26,517 nucleotides of DNA from an uncultured Roseateles sp. (GCA_946480605.1 CAMLKW010000035.1:1-26517); one strand, 5' to 3'; counted from the stretch's first letter, positions 6,443 through 14,591 are shown. Notes: a model not told the origin generated them from the sequence alone. A program made the numbers and translations.

Positions 6443-8167
6443 TTATCGTTGTTCGGCCTGCAGCGCGTCGAGCTGCGCCTCGTAGGCGCGCAGGAACTCG
6501 CGGCCGAAGACCTGGTGGAAGTCGTCCGACAGCTCGCCCGCGATCTGCTGGTACTCCTGCTGGAACACCGACCACAGCTGCGCCTTGCGCGCCGCCGGCA
6601 GCAGGCTGGACAGCACCGACTTCTGCGTCAGCCGCGCCTCCAGCACGCTGGGGTCGAAGCGCTGCAGCAGGCCTTCCAGCGCGGCGCGCATGCCGGCCAG
6701 GAAGGCCAGCTGATGGGCGCGCAGGTCGTCAAACGCATCGCGCATGGCCTTCTGCGGCTCGATGAAGCCGCGTACTGTCGGGCCCAGCAGATGGCCCAGC
6801 GCGACCTCGGCCGTGGGCGAGAACTTCAGCGGGTTGTTCTCGCGCGCGACGATCATGGTGGCCTCGGCGCGCACCTCGCGCTTCAGCGCCGCGCGTGCGA
6901 CCAGCAGGTCCACCGTGCCGCGCGCCGACTCGTGGACGAGCTGGCCCAGCAGGCGCATGAACTCCGGCGTCAGGCCGCCGGCCGGCAGGTGGGGCAGCCC
7001 CAGGCCCTCGCGGAAGGCGGCCAGCAGCGCGGCCTGGTCGGCCGGCACGGCGGCAGCGCTGGCGGGGTGCGGGGCCGGTGGCGGCATGACGGCCGGCGTC
7101 GGCGTCTGCGCGGGTGCGGCGGCGGCCTGCGGCTCGGGCTTGCGGCCGGCGCGGATGATGGTGCGGCCCTCGCCACCGCCCTTGTCGCTCCAGGACACGA
7201 CGGCGCCGGACAAGGTGTCCGACGGGTCCAGCTTGTTCAGCGCGTCCATGGTGGTGGTCGGCGGGCGGGGACGCTGCGCGGGCGACGGGGCCGGCGTTGG
7301 CGCGGAGGGCGGCAGGAAGGGGCGGTTCAGCTCCGAGGTCGTGTCGGGCAGCGCCTGGCCGGCGGCGGCGGGCAGCATGCCCAGCGCCTTCAGGGGGTCG
7401 CTGTGGCCGGCCATGTTGGGCTGGGCCACAGCCTCGCCCAGCAGGCTCTGCGCCAGCGGGTTGCCGGCCGGCGCGGGTGCTCCGCCCAGGCCGAACAGCA
7501 GATCCAGCGAATCGCCGCCGCCGCCGGGGCTGCCGGGCAGGTCGGGGATCAGCGGCGCGGGGGCACCGGCGCCGACGTCCAGCCCCAGCGCACGGGCGCC
7601 TGCCGACGCGGGGGGCGCGGCCTGGGGCGGCGGCGGGGCGGCAAAGGGGTCCCAGTCGGCCGGGATGCCGCCGAACGCCGCCGGTGCGGGCGTCGCCGCG
7701 GGAGGGGCGCCGAACAGACCCAGCGGGTCGGCCGGCGCCTCGCGGCGGATGCCGGGCCGGGTGGGCGGATGCTGGGTGACGTGGGCCGGGGACTTGGCCG
7801 CAGGCGCCAGGCCGAAGAAGTCGGCGAAGGGGTCGCTGGCGCCGGCGCCGGCCGAGCCTGCTTCCACGGCCAGCGTGTAGCCGCCGATCTGGATGCTGTC
7901 GCCGGGCTTGATGGTGGCTTCGCGCCCTTTGCCGAGCTGCTCGCCGTTGACGAGGATGGGGTTGCTGCCCTGGTCCACGATGGCGTAGCCGCCGTGGGCG
8001 CGGAACAGCACGCGGGCGTGGACGCGCGACACGGTGCGCTCCGGGTCGGGCAGGACCAACTGGTTGGTGTCGGCGCGACCGATGTCGCCGCCCAGTTCGT
8101 CGAACTGCGCGGCCAGGGGCTGGCTCAGGGGCTGCCCGTTGTAGGTGGTGACGGTGAGACGGATCAT
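6443..8167 (-). CDS. tagH: FHA-domain T6SS regulator (TagH/Fha/ImpI)
   Basis: A 574-residue cytoplasmic protein. The FHA phosphothreonine-binding domain occupies about residues 20-102, with GGDIGRA, the SRVHARV core and a VNGEQL loop. A long Pro/Ala-rich linker (about 105-365) with little predicted fold follows. The C-terminal 190 residues form the T6SS-specific domain (FREGLGL... through the ALKREVRAEATMIVARENNPLKF region), a family hallmark. It receives phosphorylation signals that trigger assembly. I start at the ATG at 8167 (MIRLTVTTYNGQ), because the in-frame sequence upstream is the family A repeat. It is coupled to the PP2C gene downstream. Confidence 0.93.
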   Translation of the reverse strand: MIRLTVTTYNGQPLSQPLAAQFDELGGDIGRADTNQLVLPDPERTVSRVHARVLFRAHGGYAIVDQGSNPILVNGEQLGKGREATIKPGDSIQIGGYTLAVEAGSAGAGASDPFADFFGLAPAAKSPAHVTQHPPTRPGIRREAPADPLGLFGAPPAATPAPAAFGGIPADWDPFAAPPPPQAAPPASAGARALGLDVGAGAPAPLIPDLPGSPGGGGDSLDLLFGLGGAPAPAGNPLAQSLLGEAVAQPNMAGHSDPLKALGMLPAAAGQALPDTTSELNRPFLPPSAPTPAPSPAQRPRPPTTTMDALNKLDPSDTLSGAVVSWSDKGGGEGRTIIRAGRKPEPQAAAAPAQTPTPAVMPPPAPHPASAAAVPADQAALLAAFREGLGLPHLPAGGLTPEFMRLLGQLVHESARGTVDLLVARAALKREVRAEATMIVARENNPLKFSPTAEVALGHLLGPTVRGFIEPQKAMRDAFDDLRAHQLAFLAGMRAALEGLLQRFDPSVLEARLTQKSVLSSLLPAARKAQLWSVFQQEYQQIAGELSDDFHQVFGREFLRAYEAQLDALQAEQR

Positions 8168-8215
8168 GGAGCGATTCTCAGCGCGGCGAGGCCGTGGTGC
8201 ATGCCCGGGTTTGCG

Positions 8216-8348
8216 GGCCGGGCGCCGGGCCGTCCCAAGCCGGCCCGGGCTGGCGATGTGCTCGCGGCTTGATGCCGCGCGCATCGCCGTCCCCTCGGGG
8301 GACCGGCCAGGGGCGCCCGCGTTCAGCGGGGCGGTCATGGACGAGGGG
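8216..8348 (+). repeat. Family A structured intergenic repeat, copy A1
   Basis: It fills the gap between the 272-residue unknown gene and tagH. A GC-rich arm (GGGCCG/CGGCCC) is followed by a two-part hairpin: GGCGATG (8252-8258) with CATCGCC (8282-8288), and an inner CTCGCGGC/GCCGCGCG stem with one mismatch and a TTGAT loop. A GTCCCC-TCG-GGGGAC hairpin (8289-8303) comes next, then CCGC-GTTCA-GCGG and a closing ACGAGGGG (8341-8348). It has the same orientation as A3 and is inverted relative to A2 and A4. Confidence 0.9.
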
Positions 8349-8353
8349 CGTGT

Positions 8354-9172
8354 TCATCTCAGAACGTAGACCTTGCCGTCGATGAGGGTCAATCGCAACG
8401 GCCAGGCGATGTTGCCCGGCGCCGCGTCGTCGTTGTGGGTGGACAGCACGGGCGCGCCCAGCGGGTTCAGGCATTCCAGCAGCCGACCGCCGGCCACCAG
8501 GCGCAGCAGCAGGGTCTCGGCGGCGGGCGGTTGCAGCGTGGCCAGCGCGCCGGCCTGCCACTGCTGCTGGACCTGTTCGCGCAGCGCGGCGGCGGCGTGG
8601 CCGGCGGCGCGCTGGTAGGCGTGGTCCAGTTCTTCCAGGCGCAGCCGGCAGGCGGCCAGCAGCGTGTCGGGGTTGCCTCGCGACAGGTCGAAGGCGATGC
8701 GCTGCAGCGCGGCCAGCACCAGGCTGCGGTCCTGCGGGCCGGGGTTCAGCAGTGGTGCGTCCAGCCAGCGCCAGCGCGGGAAGCCGACCGGCAGCTCCAG
8801 GTCCTGGTGGCGCACGGTGGGCGCGTCGAAGCTGGCGCCTTCCTCCACGGCCCAGCTCACCTCGGCCAGCACGCGCACGGCCTCGTCGGCCAGGCTCTTG
8901 CCCTGGCGCAGCAGCACCAGCCGCGCACGCGCCTGCGCGGGCCGCGAGGCCATGCGCGGCTGCGCGGGCGCATCGGGCAGGGCCACGGCCTGCGCAATGG
9001 GCGGCGGCGCGACCACCAGGCTGATGCGGTTGCTGCCGTTCTGCAGGTACTCGTGCACGGTGACCGACTGGCTGCCCGGCCCGGCCGGCAGCGCCAGCAC
9101 CGGCACGCCGTTGACGTGCGCCTCGACCGGCTCGCCGCTGGTCTGCACGTGGAGGCACATGAGGCGGTCCAT
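8354..9172 (-). CDS. Unknown protein of the VgrG/DUF4123 module (272 aa)
   Basis: I do not recognise this protein. The first 55 residues look like a small beta-sandwich (EAHVNGVPVLALPAG, then VTVHEYLQNGSNRISLVV). A Pro/Ala linker follows, then a second part of about 190 residues with WRWLDAPLL, an Arg/Glu-rich helix around LRLEELDHAYQRA, and a C-terminal strand region LLLRLVAGGRLLECLN and LTLIDGKVYVLR. There is no signal peptide or membrane helix. It lies between the 582-residue unknown gene and the FHA gene. Family B repeat sits directly against its ATG and family A repeat follows its stop. It could be a chaperone, an immunity protein or an effector-loading partner; the sequence does not decide between these. 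Confidence 0.75.
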   Translation of the reverse strand: MDRLMCLHVQTSGEPVEAHVNGVPVLALPAGPGSQSVTVHEYLQNGSNRISLVVAPPPIAQAVALPDAPAQPRMASRPAQARARLVLLRQGKSLADEAVRVLAEVSWAVEEGASFDAPTVRHQDLELPVGFPRWRWLDAPLLNPGPQDRSLVLAALQRIAFDLSRGNPDTLLAACRLRLEELDHAYQRAAGHAAAALREQVQQQWQAGALATLQPPAAETLLLRLVAGGRLLECLNPLGAPVLSTHNDDAAPGNIAWPLRLTLIDGKVYVLR

Positions 9173-9245
9173 GTCAGCGCCGCCCGGCCGCCCGAAGGCG
9201 ATGACGCGCCCCCTTGGGGGGCAGCGAATGGAATGAGCGTGGGGG
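9173..9245 (-). repeat. Family B intergenic repeat, copy B1
   Basis: A 73-bp element lying immediately upstream of the ATG at 9172. On the minus strand it runs from CCCCCACGCTCATTCCATTC through a CCCCCC-AAGGGGG hairpin and a GGCGGCCGGGCGG stretch to GCGCTGAC-ATG. It matches copy B2 (21597-21667) over nearly its full length and in the same orientation. No separate ribosome binding site is present between the element and the start codon. Confidence 0.85.
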
Positions 9246-9254
9246 TCTTCTCAT

Positions 9255-11003
9255 TCAGCCCCCCGTCCAGTCGATCAGCGTCAGTGCCGGCAGCAGCTCG
9301 CGCTGCCTGCGCTGCGTGCCCGTCAGCGGGTCCTGCCTCAGCAGCAGCGCGTGCACCGGCTCGATGGCCAGCTTGTAGAACCACTGCTGGCCGCGGCCGT
9401 CGGGGCGCGGGCGCAGGCCGCATTCGCCCACGACGGCGCCGCGCAGCGGCTCGGCCAGGGTGCCGGCGCTCAGCAGCGCCGGTTCGCCGGTGGCGATGGC
9501 CTCCACGCCGAGCGTGAAGGGATGGCGCCAGGCGGCCTTGGCCTGCTCCAGCCCCTGGCCCTCGGCGGCCTCGGCGCCGCGCTGGTCCAGCGTCATGCGC
9601 CAGTCGCTGCGGCCCTGGGCACGCAGACTGACGCGGGCGCGGCTGCCGCCCCAGTCCAGCTCGCCGGTGAGAAGCAGGTCCAGCACCAGGGCGGTGAAGT
9701 CGATGCTGCCCTGCAGCCGCAGCAGGGCGGCGCCGTCCGTGCCGTGCTGCCAGCCCCAGGCCAGGCCGGCCTGGCCCACCAGCGGCGACAGCTCGGCCTC
9801 CAGTCGGCCGCTGGTGCCGGCCATCTGGCGCGACCAGGCGATGTGCAGCTTCTCCAGCCCGGCCTGTGCCTGCGGCTGCAGGCCCTGCCAGGCCTTCAGC
9901 CAGGCCGGCACGGGCTGGGCCTGGCCGTCGGCTTCGAGCTGGCAGGCGGTGGCGGCGGGTGCTGCGGCCGGGGGCGACTGCTGCGGCCAGGCCAGCGCGG
10001 GCGCGGCGCCGTGCCGCACCTGCAGCAGCTGCTGGGTGGCGGCGTGCACGCGCAGCGTCAGCGCCAGGCTGCCCAGCGGCGCGCCGGCATCGCGGATGCC
10101 GCAGCTGGTGATGTGGACGGTCTGCAGGTCGGGCGGCTCGCCATGGCCGACGCCCGCCAGCGGCAGGCCGGCGTCGGTCCGGGGCGCGTGCAGCGTGAGG
10201 CTGAGCCGGGCGGTGTCGGCGCCGCGCCAGCTGAGGCGACCGGCGGCGCTGTCGTGGCGCACGTCGGGGTGGTCGCCGCCGCAGCCGGCCAGGCGGTTGA
10301 CGGCCAGCTGCAGCCGCGCGCTGGCGCCGGCACCGGCGGCGCGGCTCAGCACGTCCAGCACGCGTGGCTCGTCCGGCGGCGCGCTCAGCGTCTCGGGCGC
10401 GGGAGCCCAGGGCGGCAGGTCCGCGCGGCGCCAACTGCCGTCCTGACCCTGGTAGGCCTGCAGCGGCTTGGGCTCCACGACGGCGAAGCCGACGGCGGCG
10501 AGGTCGCAGGCGACGGGGCGGGGTGGCGCGGGCCGGTCCAGGAAGATGCTGCGGCCGCGCGCGGCCTCGGCCAGGCCTGTCTCGACGCTGGCCAGGGCCT
10601 GGTCGAAGCCGGCGGGGGTCAGCGTCTCGTCCGCCGGCCGCGCGTGGGCGGCGCGGCGCACCAGTTCCTCGCGCGAACGGTGGTTCAGCTGGTGCAGGCG
10701 CAGGCCGGGCGCCAGCGCCGGGTCGGTGGCGATGGCGGCGGCCCATTCGAAGCCGGCGCGGCTCTCGAAGCGCGCACCCCACAGGCAGCACAGTGATGCA
10801 TAACGCGCCAGTTCGGCGGCGTCGCGCAGGCCCAGGGCGTGGCCGCATTCCAGCGCGAGCTCGACGAAGGCGGGCCAGCGGTCCTGCAGGCGCTGGGCCA
10901 CCTCGGGCCAGGCGCCGCCCAGCAGCTGCAGCAGCGCGGCGGCGTCGCGGCGGGACTGCAGGGCCTCGACCTGGTCGAGCTGGTCGGGGGTGAGGTGCAG
11001 CAT
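9255..11003 (-). CDS. Unknown protein of the VgrG/DUF4123 module (582 aa)
   Basis: I cannot name this family. The N-terminal 110 residues are helical (TPDQLDQVEALQSRRDAA, later LARYASLCCLWGARFESR and FEWAAAIATD). From memory, a helical domain of this style is common in genes just downstream of DUF4123 adaptors; this is unverified. The remaining 470 residues are rich in short alternating strands with many Trp and His, and end in LLPALTLIDWTGG. There are no signal peptide, membrane helix or recognisable catalytic motif. The ATG at 11003 overlaps the DUF4123 stop by one base (TGATG), so translation is coupled. It is a candidate for VgrG cargo, a cargo chaperone or a structural add-on. Confidence 0.78.
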   Translation of the reverse strand: MLHLTPDQLDQVEALQSRRDAAALLQLLGGAWPEVAQRLQDRWPAFVELALECGHALGLRDAAELARYASLCCLWGARFESRAGFEWAAAIATDPALAPGLRLHQLNHRSREELVRRAAHARPADETLTPAGFDQALASVETGLAEAARGRSIFLDRPAPPRPVACDLAAVGFAVVEPKPLQAYQGQDGSWRRADLPPWAPAPETLSAPPDEPRVLDVLSRAAGAGASARLQLAVNRLAGCGGDHPDVRHDSAAGRLSWRGADTARLSLTLHAPRTDAGLPLAGVGHGEPPDLQTVHITSCGIRDAGAPLGSLALTLRVHAATQQLLQVRHGAAPALAWPQQSPPAAAPAATACQLEADGQAQPVPAWLKAWQGLQPQAQAGLEKLHIAWSRQMAGTSGRLEAELSPLVGQAGLAWGWQHGTDGAALLRLQGSIDFTALVLDLLLTGELDWGGSRARVSLRAQGRSDWRMTLDQRGAEAAEGQGLEQAKAAWRHPFTLGVEAIATGEPALLSAGTLAEPLRGAVVGECGLRPRPDGRGQQWFYKLAIEPVHALLLRQDPLTGTQRRQRELLPALTLIDWTGG

Positions 11004-11545
11004 CAGGACACCCGCTCGCGCACCTGACGGTCCAGCACGCCGTCCCGCATCTGCCACCAGGTCCAGCGGCGTGCGCCGGGCACGACCAGTTGCTGGCCGG
11101 CCGCGAAGAAGGCGTCCAGCTGCGAGGGCGCGAGGCCCGGCAGCAGCAGCGCCAGCAGCTCATGGTCCCACCAGCGCCAGGGGCGGCGGCGGCCGTCGGG
11201 CGTGCGCGCCTCGGCCAGGTCGCGGCTGTGTTCGCGCATCGCCAGCAGCGGCCGTGCGGACGTCATCAGCACGCCCCATCCCTCGTAGGCGGCGCAGGCC
11301 TCGCCGGTCAGCCAGTCGGTGAAGGCGGACTCGGGCTGCAGCTCGACGATGTAGGCGGCGCGCGGCGCGGCGTCGGCCGACTGCGCGCCGCGCGCCAGGC
11401 AGTCCCAGCCCACGCTCTGCGCCGCCTGCAGCCGCGCCGGCAGGCCGGCCACGATGCTGCCGTCGAGGACGGCATGCACGCGGGCCTGTGGCTGGTTCCA
11501 CAGCGCCGAGCGGATCTGGGCCGTGGCCAGGGCGGCTCCGTTCAA
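11003..11545 (-). CDS. DUF4123 effector-adaptor protein (Tap/Tec type)
   Basis: A 180-residue protein of the DUF4123 type. Visible family features are LWNQPQARVHAVLDG at the start, YIVELQPESAFTDWL, a GWGVLMTSARPL strand, RPWRWWDHELLALLLPGL, and FFAAGQQLVVPGA near the end. These adaptors load a specific effector onto the tip of the VgrG encoded beside them. No ATG or GTG fits; the start is TTG at 11545-11543, which overlaps the VgrG stop (TTGA). A perfect GGAGGAGG lies six bases upstream. The stop overlaps the next ATG by one base. The arrangement implies that its cargo is one of the two unknown proteins that follow. Confidence 0.85.
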   Translation of the reverse strand: MNGAALATAQIRSALWNQPQARVHAVLDGSIVAGLPARLQAAQSVGWDCLARGAQSADAAPRAAYIVELQPESAFTDWLTGEACAAYEGWGVLMTSARPLLAMREHSRDLAEARTPDGRRRPWRWWDHELLALLLPGLAPSQLDAFFAAGQQLVVPGARRWTWWQMRDGVLDRQVRERVS

Positions 11546-14436
11546 GCCGCGCCTCCTCCGTCGTCGGGCGCGGGCGCCGGGGGCTCGACGGGATCGGCCG
11601 CCGCGGCGGCTTCGGCGGCGGCCTGGGCCTCGGCCTGCTTGGCCGCCGCGTAGGCGGCCTCGGATTCGGCCAGCACCTGCTCGGCGGTCTGCGTCGACAG
11701 TTCGGCCGCGGCCGCGGCCTCGGCGGCCCGGGCGGCGGCCTCGGCGGCTTGCGGATCGACCACCTCCGCCTGCGCCGCGGCCTCGGCCTGGGCGGCCGAC
11801 TCGGCGGCCCGGGAGGTGGACTCCGCCGTCGCGGCGTCTTCGAGGACCTTGTCGGTGGCGGCGCGCATTTCCTGGTCGGTCTGCGGCGGCGGCTCCGCCG
11901 CCTTGGCGGCTGCGTAGGCCGCCTCGGAGTCGGCCAGGGCCTGCTCGGTGCCGGCCTGGTCGCCGAGGTCGGGCTCGTCTTCCTGCCGCATGCCCGGCTG
12001 GGCCTGGGTCAGGCCCATGGCCACCGCGCCGCCGGCCGCGAGCGCCGCTGCGCCTGCTGCAAGCGCGCCGGCGCGCAGGGCCGAGATGCCGGCCGAGCCG
12101 GGCAGCGCGCCCGCGCTCATGGCACCCGCGCCTGCGCCCGCGCCGGCCGCCGCGCCGCCGGCGGCCGGCGTGGTGCTGCCGGCCTCGTCCTTCAGCGGGT
12201 CTTCGAACAGCTTGTCGTAATCCGTGGCCTTGGCCGGGGTCAGTTCTTCCTGGTTCTTGGCGTCCTCGGGAGCCTTGGGTTCGGCCGCGGCTGCGCTCTC
12301 GGCGCTGCCGGCCGAGCCGCCGCCGCCGCCGCAGTTGACCTTGACCAGCGGCCCGTCGATGGTGACGCCGGCCGGCCCCAGCGTGATGACGGAGGCGCCG
12401 CAGACGATCTTGATGCCGGCCGTGGCCTCCAGCACGATCTCGGCGCTGCCCTTGGCCTTCACGTTGACGCCTTCCATCAGCAGGTCGGCGGCGGCCTTCA
12501 GCGACAGCTTGGCGCCGGCTTCGGCGACCAGGTTGCCGGTGGTCTTGATGTTGCCGGCGCCACCGCTTTGCAGGTTGATGTCGCCGCCGGCCTTGACGGC
12601 GGTCTTGCCGGTGACGTCCAGCCCGTAGTCGGCGCCGACCTTGGCGTTGTAGTCCTTCTCCAGCTTGAGCTGGTAGGTGGCCGCGCCGGTGGTGAAGATG
12701 TCGCCGGCGACCTTGGTGTGCACGTCCTTGCCCAGGTCGTGCATGACGTCCTTGCCGACGTTGACGTACCAGTTCTCGCCGACCACTTCCTTGCGCGTGA
12801 GCTTGACCTTCTTGGTCTCGTTCTTCTCGATCCAGTCGAAGGCGTCTTCCTTGACGTGGCGATGGAAGTTCTTCTGCGACTGCAGCCAGACGTACTCGGT
12901 GCCCTTCTTGTCGTCGAAGCGCAGTTCGTGGCGGGCGTCGGCCGCGCCGCCCTTGGTGGAGTGGGTGCGCCAGCCGCTGATGTCGGCATTGGCCGGCAGC
13001 GGGTAGGCGGGCGTGTTGACGTCGTTGTGCACGGAGCCGGTGATCAGCGGGCGGTCGGGGTCGCCGCCGAGAAAGCTGACGACCACCTCGTGGCCCACGC
13101 GCGGGATCATCCACAGCCCCATGTTCTTGCCGGCCCAGGGCTGGGACAGGCGCACGTAGCAGGAGCTGTTCTCGTTCTTCGTGCCGACGCGGTCCCAGTG
13201 GAACTGCACCTTGATGCGGCCGTGCTTGTCGCAGTCCACCTCGGTGCCCGACTTGCCCACCACGATCGCGGTCTGCGGGCCGTACATGATGGGGCGCGGT
13301 GTGCGGCGCTGCGGACGGAAGGGATTGCCGTCCTTGGGGATGCACATGAAGTTGACGAGCACACCGTCGCGGCGGTGGTGCACGGCCTTGAGGTCGGCGA
13401 TGGCCTCGTGGTCGGCGAACTCGGCGCTGAAGTTCATGCTGACGACGAGATAGCTGTCGTCGTCGGCCGGCGTCAGCGCGTCCTCCAGGTCGAAGGTGGC
13501 GCCGACCTCGAAATCGTTGGCGTTGGTGGTGCCGGTGAACACCTTCTGCAGCGACTGCAGTTCCTCCAGCCGCAGCTTGGCGATGCGGTTCATCGCCGTG
13601 GTGGCCGGCTGGGATTCGGGCTTGACCTGGTTCAGCACGGCACGGGCCGGGTACTCATAGACCTCGGCGGGGCCGCGCTTCTCGGTGGCCGCCATCATGC
13701 CGGCGGACTGCGACTGCTCGATGGCGGTGGCCGTGGCGAGATAGTCGTAGTCGCGCACGACGGCCTTCACCGAATGCACCTCCTCGGCCAGGCTCCAGTC
13801 GATGACGCCGGGCTTGCCGGCTTCGAGCTTGTTGGCCCACTTGATGGCCTTGGTGCCCGTCTTGGCCGTGTGCTTGCTCATCGCATCGATGAGCACCAGG
13901 GTGTGGGTGGTGCTGGTGTGCTCGAAGAAGTAGTAGATGCCGGCCTCTTCGAGCAGGCGGCTGACGAACTCGAAGTCGGACTCGTTGTACTGGACGCAGT
14001 ACTCCAGCGGCTTGGTGGCGCCGGTGTCCTGCAGCCGCCATTCGAAGTCGGCGCTGTAGGGCGTGAGCACCGCGCTGACGATGTCCTTGATGCTCTTGTT
14101 CTGGAACACCTTGGAGTTGCGCGTCTTGGTGGCGAACCACAGCCACGGCCGCATCGTGATGCGGAAGGACTCGAAGCGGCCATGGCGCTCGCCGCGCTGC
14201 GCCTCGGTGATGTAGCCGTTGAAGTTGCGCTTGGCGCCGTGCTCGATGGAGACGTTGGCACGCGTGCCCAGCAGCTTGTGCAGGTTGATGGTCTCGCGCA
14301 CGCCGAGCAGGCTGACGTTGCCGACCAGGTCGACGTTCCACTCCGGCAACTGGCCCAGCTGCTCCTTGCCGTCCATGCGCAGGACCAGCAGCTTGTCACC
14401 ACCCAGCGTGGTGGTGATGGACATCACGTTAGACAT
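11542..14436 (-). CDS. vgrG: VgrG (TssI) spike protein with long Ala-rich C-terminal tail
   Basis: A 964-residue spike protein. The gp27-like part (about residues 1-350) begins with MSITTTLGGDKLLVLRMDG and includes the RLLEEAGIYYFFEHT motif. The gp5 OB-fold follows, with DKHGRIKVQFHWDR, SCYVRLSQPWAG and the GHEVVVSFLGGDPDRP signature. Next come the WLQSQKNFHRHVKEDAF segment and the DUF2345-type beta-helix, ending near VKVNCGGGGG (about residue 700). The last 260 residues are unusual. They contain an Ala/Gly hydrophobic stretch (about 772-812) and an Ala/Glu/Gln-rich helical region with two 15-residue near-repeats (831-845 and 919-933). No catalytic motif is visible in the tail. The ATG at 14436 has GAGGGG seven bases upstream, supplied by family A repeat. 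Confidence 0.96.
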   Translation of the reverse strand: MSNVMSITTTLGGDKLLVLRMDGKEQLGQLPEWNVDLVGNVSLLGVRETINLHKLLGTRANVSIEHGAKRNFNGYITEAQRGERHGRFESFRITMRPWLWFATKTRNSKVFQNKSIKDIVSAVLTPYSADFEWRLQDTGATKPLEYCVQYNESDFEFVSRLLEEAGIYYFFEHTSTTHTLVLIDAMSKHTAKTGTKAIKWANKLEAGKPGVIDWSLAEEVHSVKAVVRDYDYLATATAIEQSQSAGMMAATEKRGPAEVYEYPARAVLNQVKPESQPATTAMNRIAKLRLEELQSLQKVFTGTTNANDFEVGATFDLEDALTPADDDSYLVVSMNFSAEFADHEAIADLKAVHHRRDGVLVNFMCIPKDGNPFRPQRRTPRPIMYGPQTAIVVGKSGTEVDCDKHGRIKVQFHWDRVGTKNENSSCYVRLSQPWAGKNMGLWMIPRVGHEVVVSFLGGDPDRPLITGSVHNDVNTPAYPLPANADISGWRTHSTKGGAADARHELRFDDKKGTEYVWLQSQKNFHRHVKEDAFDWIEKNETKKVKLTRKEVVGENWYVNVGKDVMHDLGKDVHTKVAGDIFTTGAATYQLKLEKDYNAKVGADYGLDVTGKTAVKAGGDINLQSGGAGNIKTTGNLVAEAGAKLSLKAAADLLMEGVNVKAKGSAEIVLEATAGIKIVCGASVITLGPAGVTIDGPLVKVNCGGGGGSAGSAESAAAAEPKAPEDAKNQEELTPAKATDYDKLFEDPLKDEAGSTTPAAGGAAAGAGAGAGAMSAGALPGSAGISALRAGALAAGAAALAAGGAVAMGLTQAQPGMRQEDEPDLGDQAGTEQALADSEAAYAAAKAAEPPPQTDQEMRAATDKVLEDAATAESTSRAAESAAQAEAAAQAEVVDPQAAEAAARAAEAAAAAELSTQTAEQVLAESEAAYAAAKQAEAQAAAEAAAAADPVEPPAPAPDDGGGAA
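11552..11559 (-). promoter_or_regulatory. Strong ribosome binding site inside vgrG for the DUF4123 gene
   Basis: GGAGGAGG lies within the last codons of vgrG, six bases before the TTG at 11545. It decides the start of the DUF4123 gene in the absence of any ATG in frame. Confidence 0.8.
11638..11682 (-). repeat. VgrG tail internal repeat, second unit
   Basis: It encodes EQVLAESEAAYAAAK (residues 919-933 of VgrG). It matches the unit at 11902-11946 in 13 of 15 residues, with conservative changes at the other two (V/A and E/D). Confidence 0.8.
11902..11946 (-). repeat. VgrG tail internal repeat, first unit
   Basis: It encodes EQALADSEAAYAAAK (residues 831-845 of VgrG). With the unit at 11638-11682 it brackets an 73-residue Ala/Glu-rich spacer, suggesting duplication within a long helical tail. 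Confidence 0.8.
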
Positions 14437-14442
14437 CTGTTG

Positions 14443-14558
14443 ACCCCTCGTCCAAGGTGTACCTTGGCCGGTCCCCCGAGGGGACGGCGATGCTTGCGGC
14501 ATCAAGCCGCAAGCACATCGCCTGACGGGCCGGCTTGGGAGCGGCCCGGCGCTCGGCC
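14443..14558 (-). repeat. Family A structured intergenic repeat, copy A2
   Basis: It fills the tssH-vgrG gap and is inverted relative to A1 and A3. The central hairpin is perfect: GGCGATG (14486-14492) with CATCGCC (14516-14522), and CTTGCGGC with GCCGCAAG around an ATCAA loop. A separate CCAAGG-TGTA-CCTTGG hairpin lies at 14452-14467. The end nearest vgrG reads ACGAGGGGT on the coding strand and provides its ribosome binding site. Confidence 0.9.
14444..14449 (-). promoter_or_regulatory. vgrG ribosome binding site, part of repeat A2
   Basis: GAGGGG lies seven bases before the vgrG ATG at 14436. The same ACGAGGGG tail is found at the end of family A copies A1 and A4, and a GCGAGGGG variant ends A3. 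The site therefore belongs to the repeat and not to the gene alone. Confidence 0.7.
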
Positions 14559-14591
14559 CGATCGGTCACTACGGCCGCCATCTGCCCGGCC

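Noticed and set aside
8178..9158. Minus-strand open frame overlapping the 272-residue unknown gene in another frame
   Set aside because: Its translation is Arg/Ala/Gly-rich, runs through repeat A1 and has no ordered strand pattern; the frame at 8354-9172 is more protein-like and ends at the repeat boundary.
11542..12335. VgrG tail as an enzymatic toxin domain
   Set aside because: It is low-complexity Ala/Glu/Gly sequence with no catalytic motif.
14443..14558. Family A repeats as insertion-sequence ends or integron attC sites
   Set aside because: No transposase or integrase gene, target duplication or attC core sequence accompanies any of the four copies.
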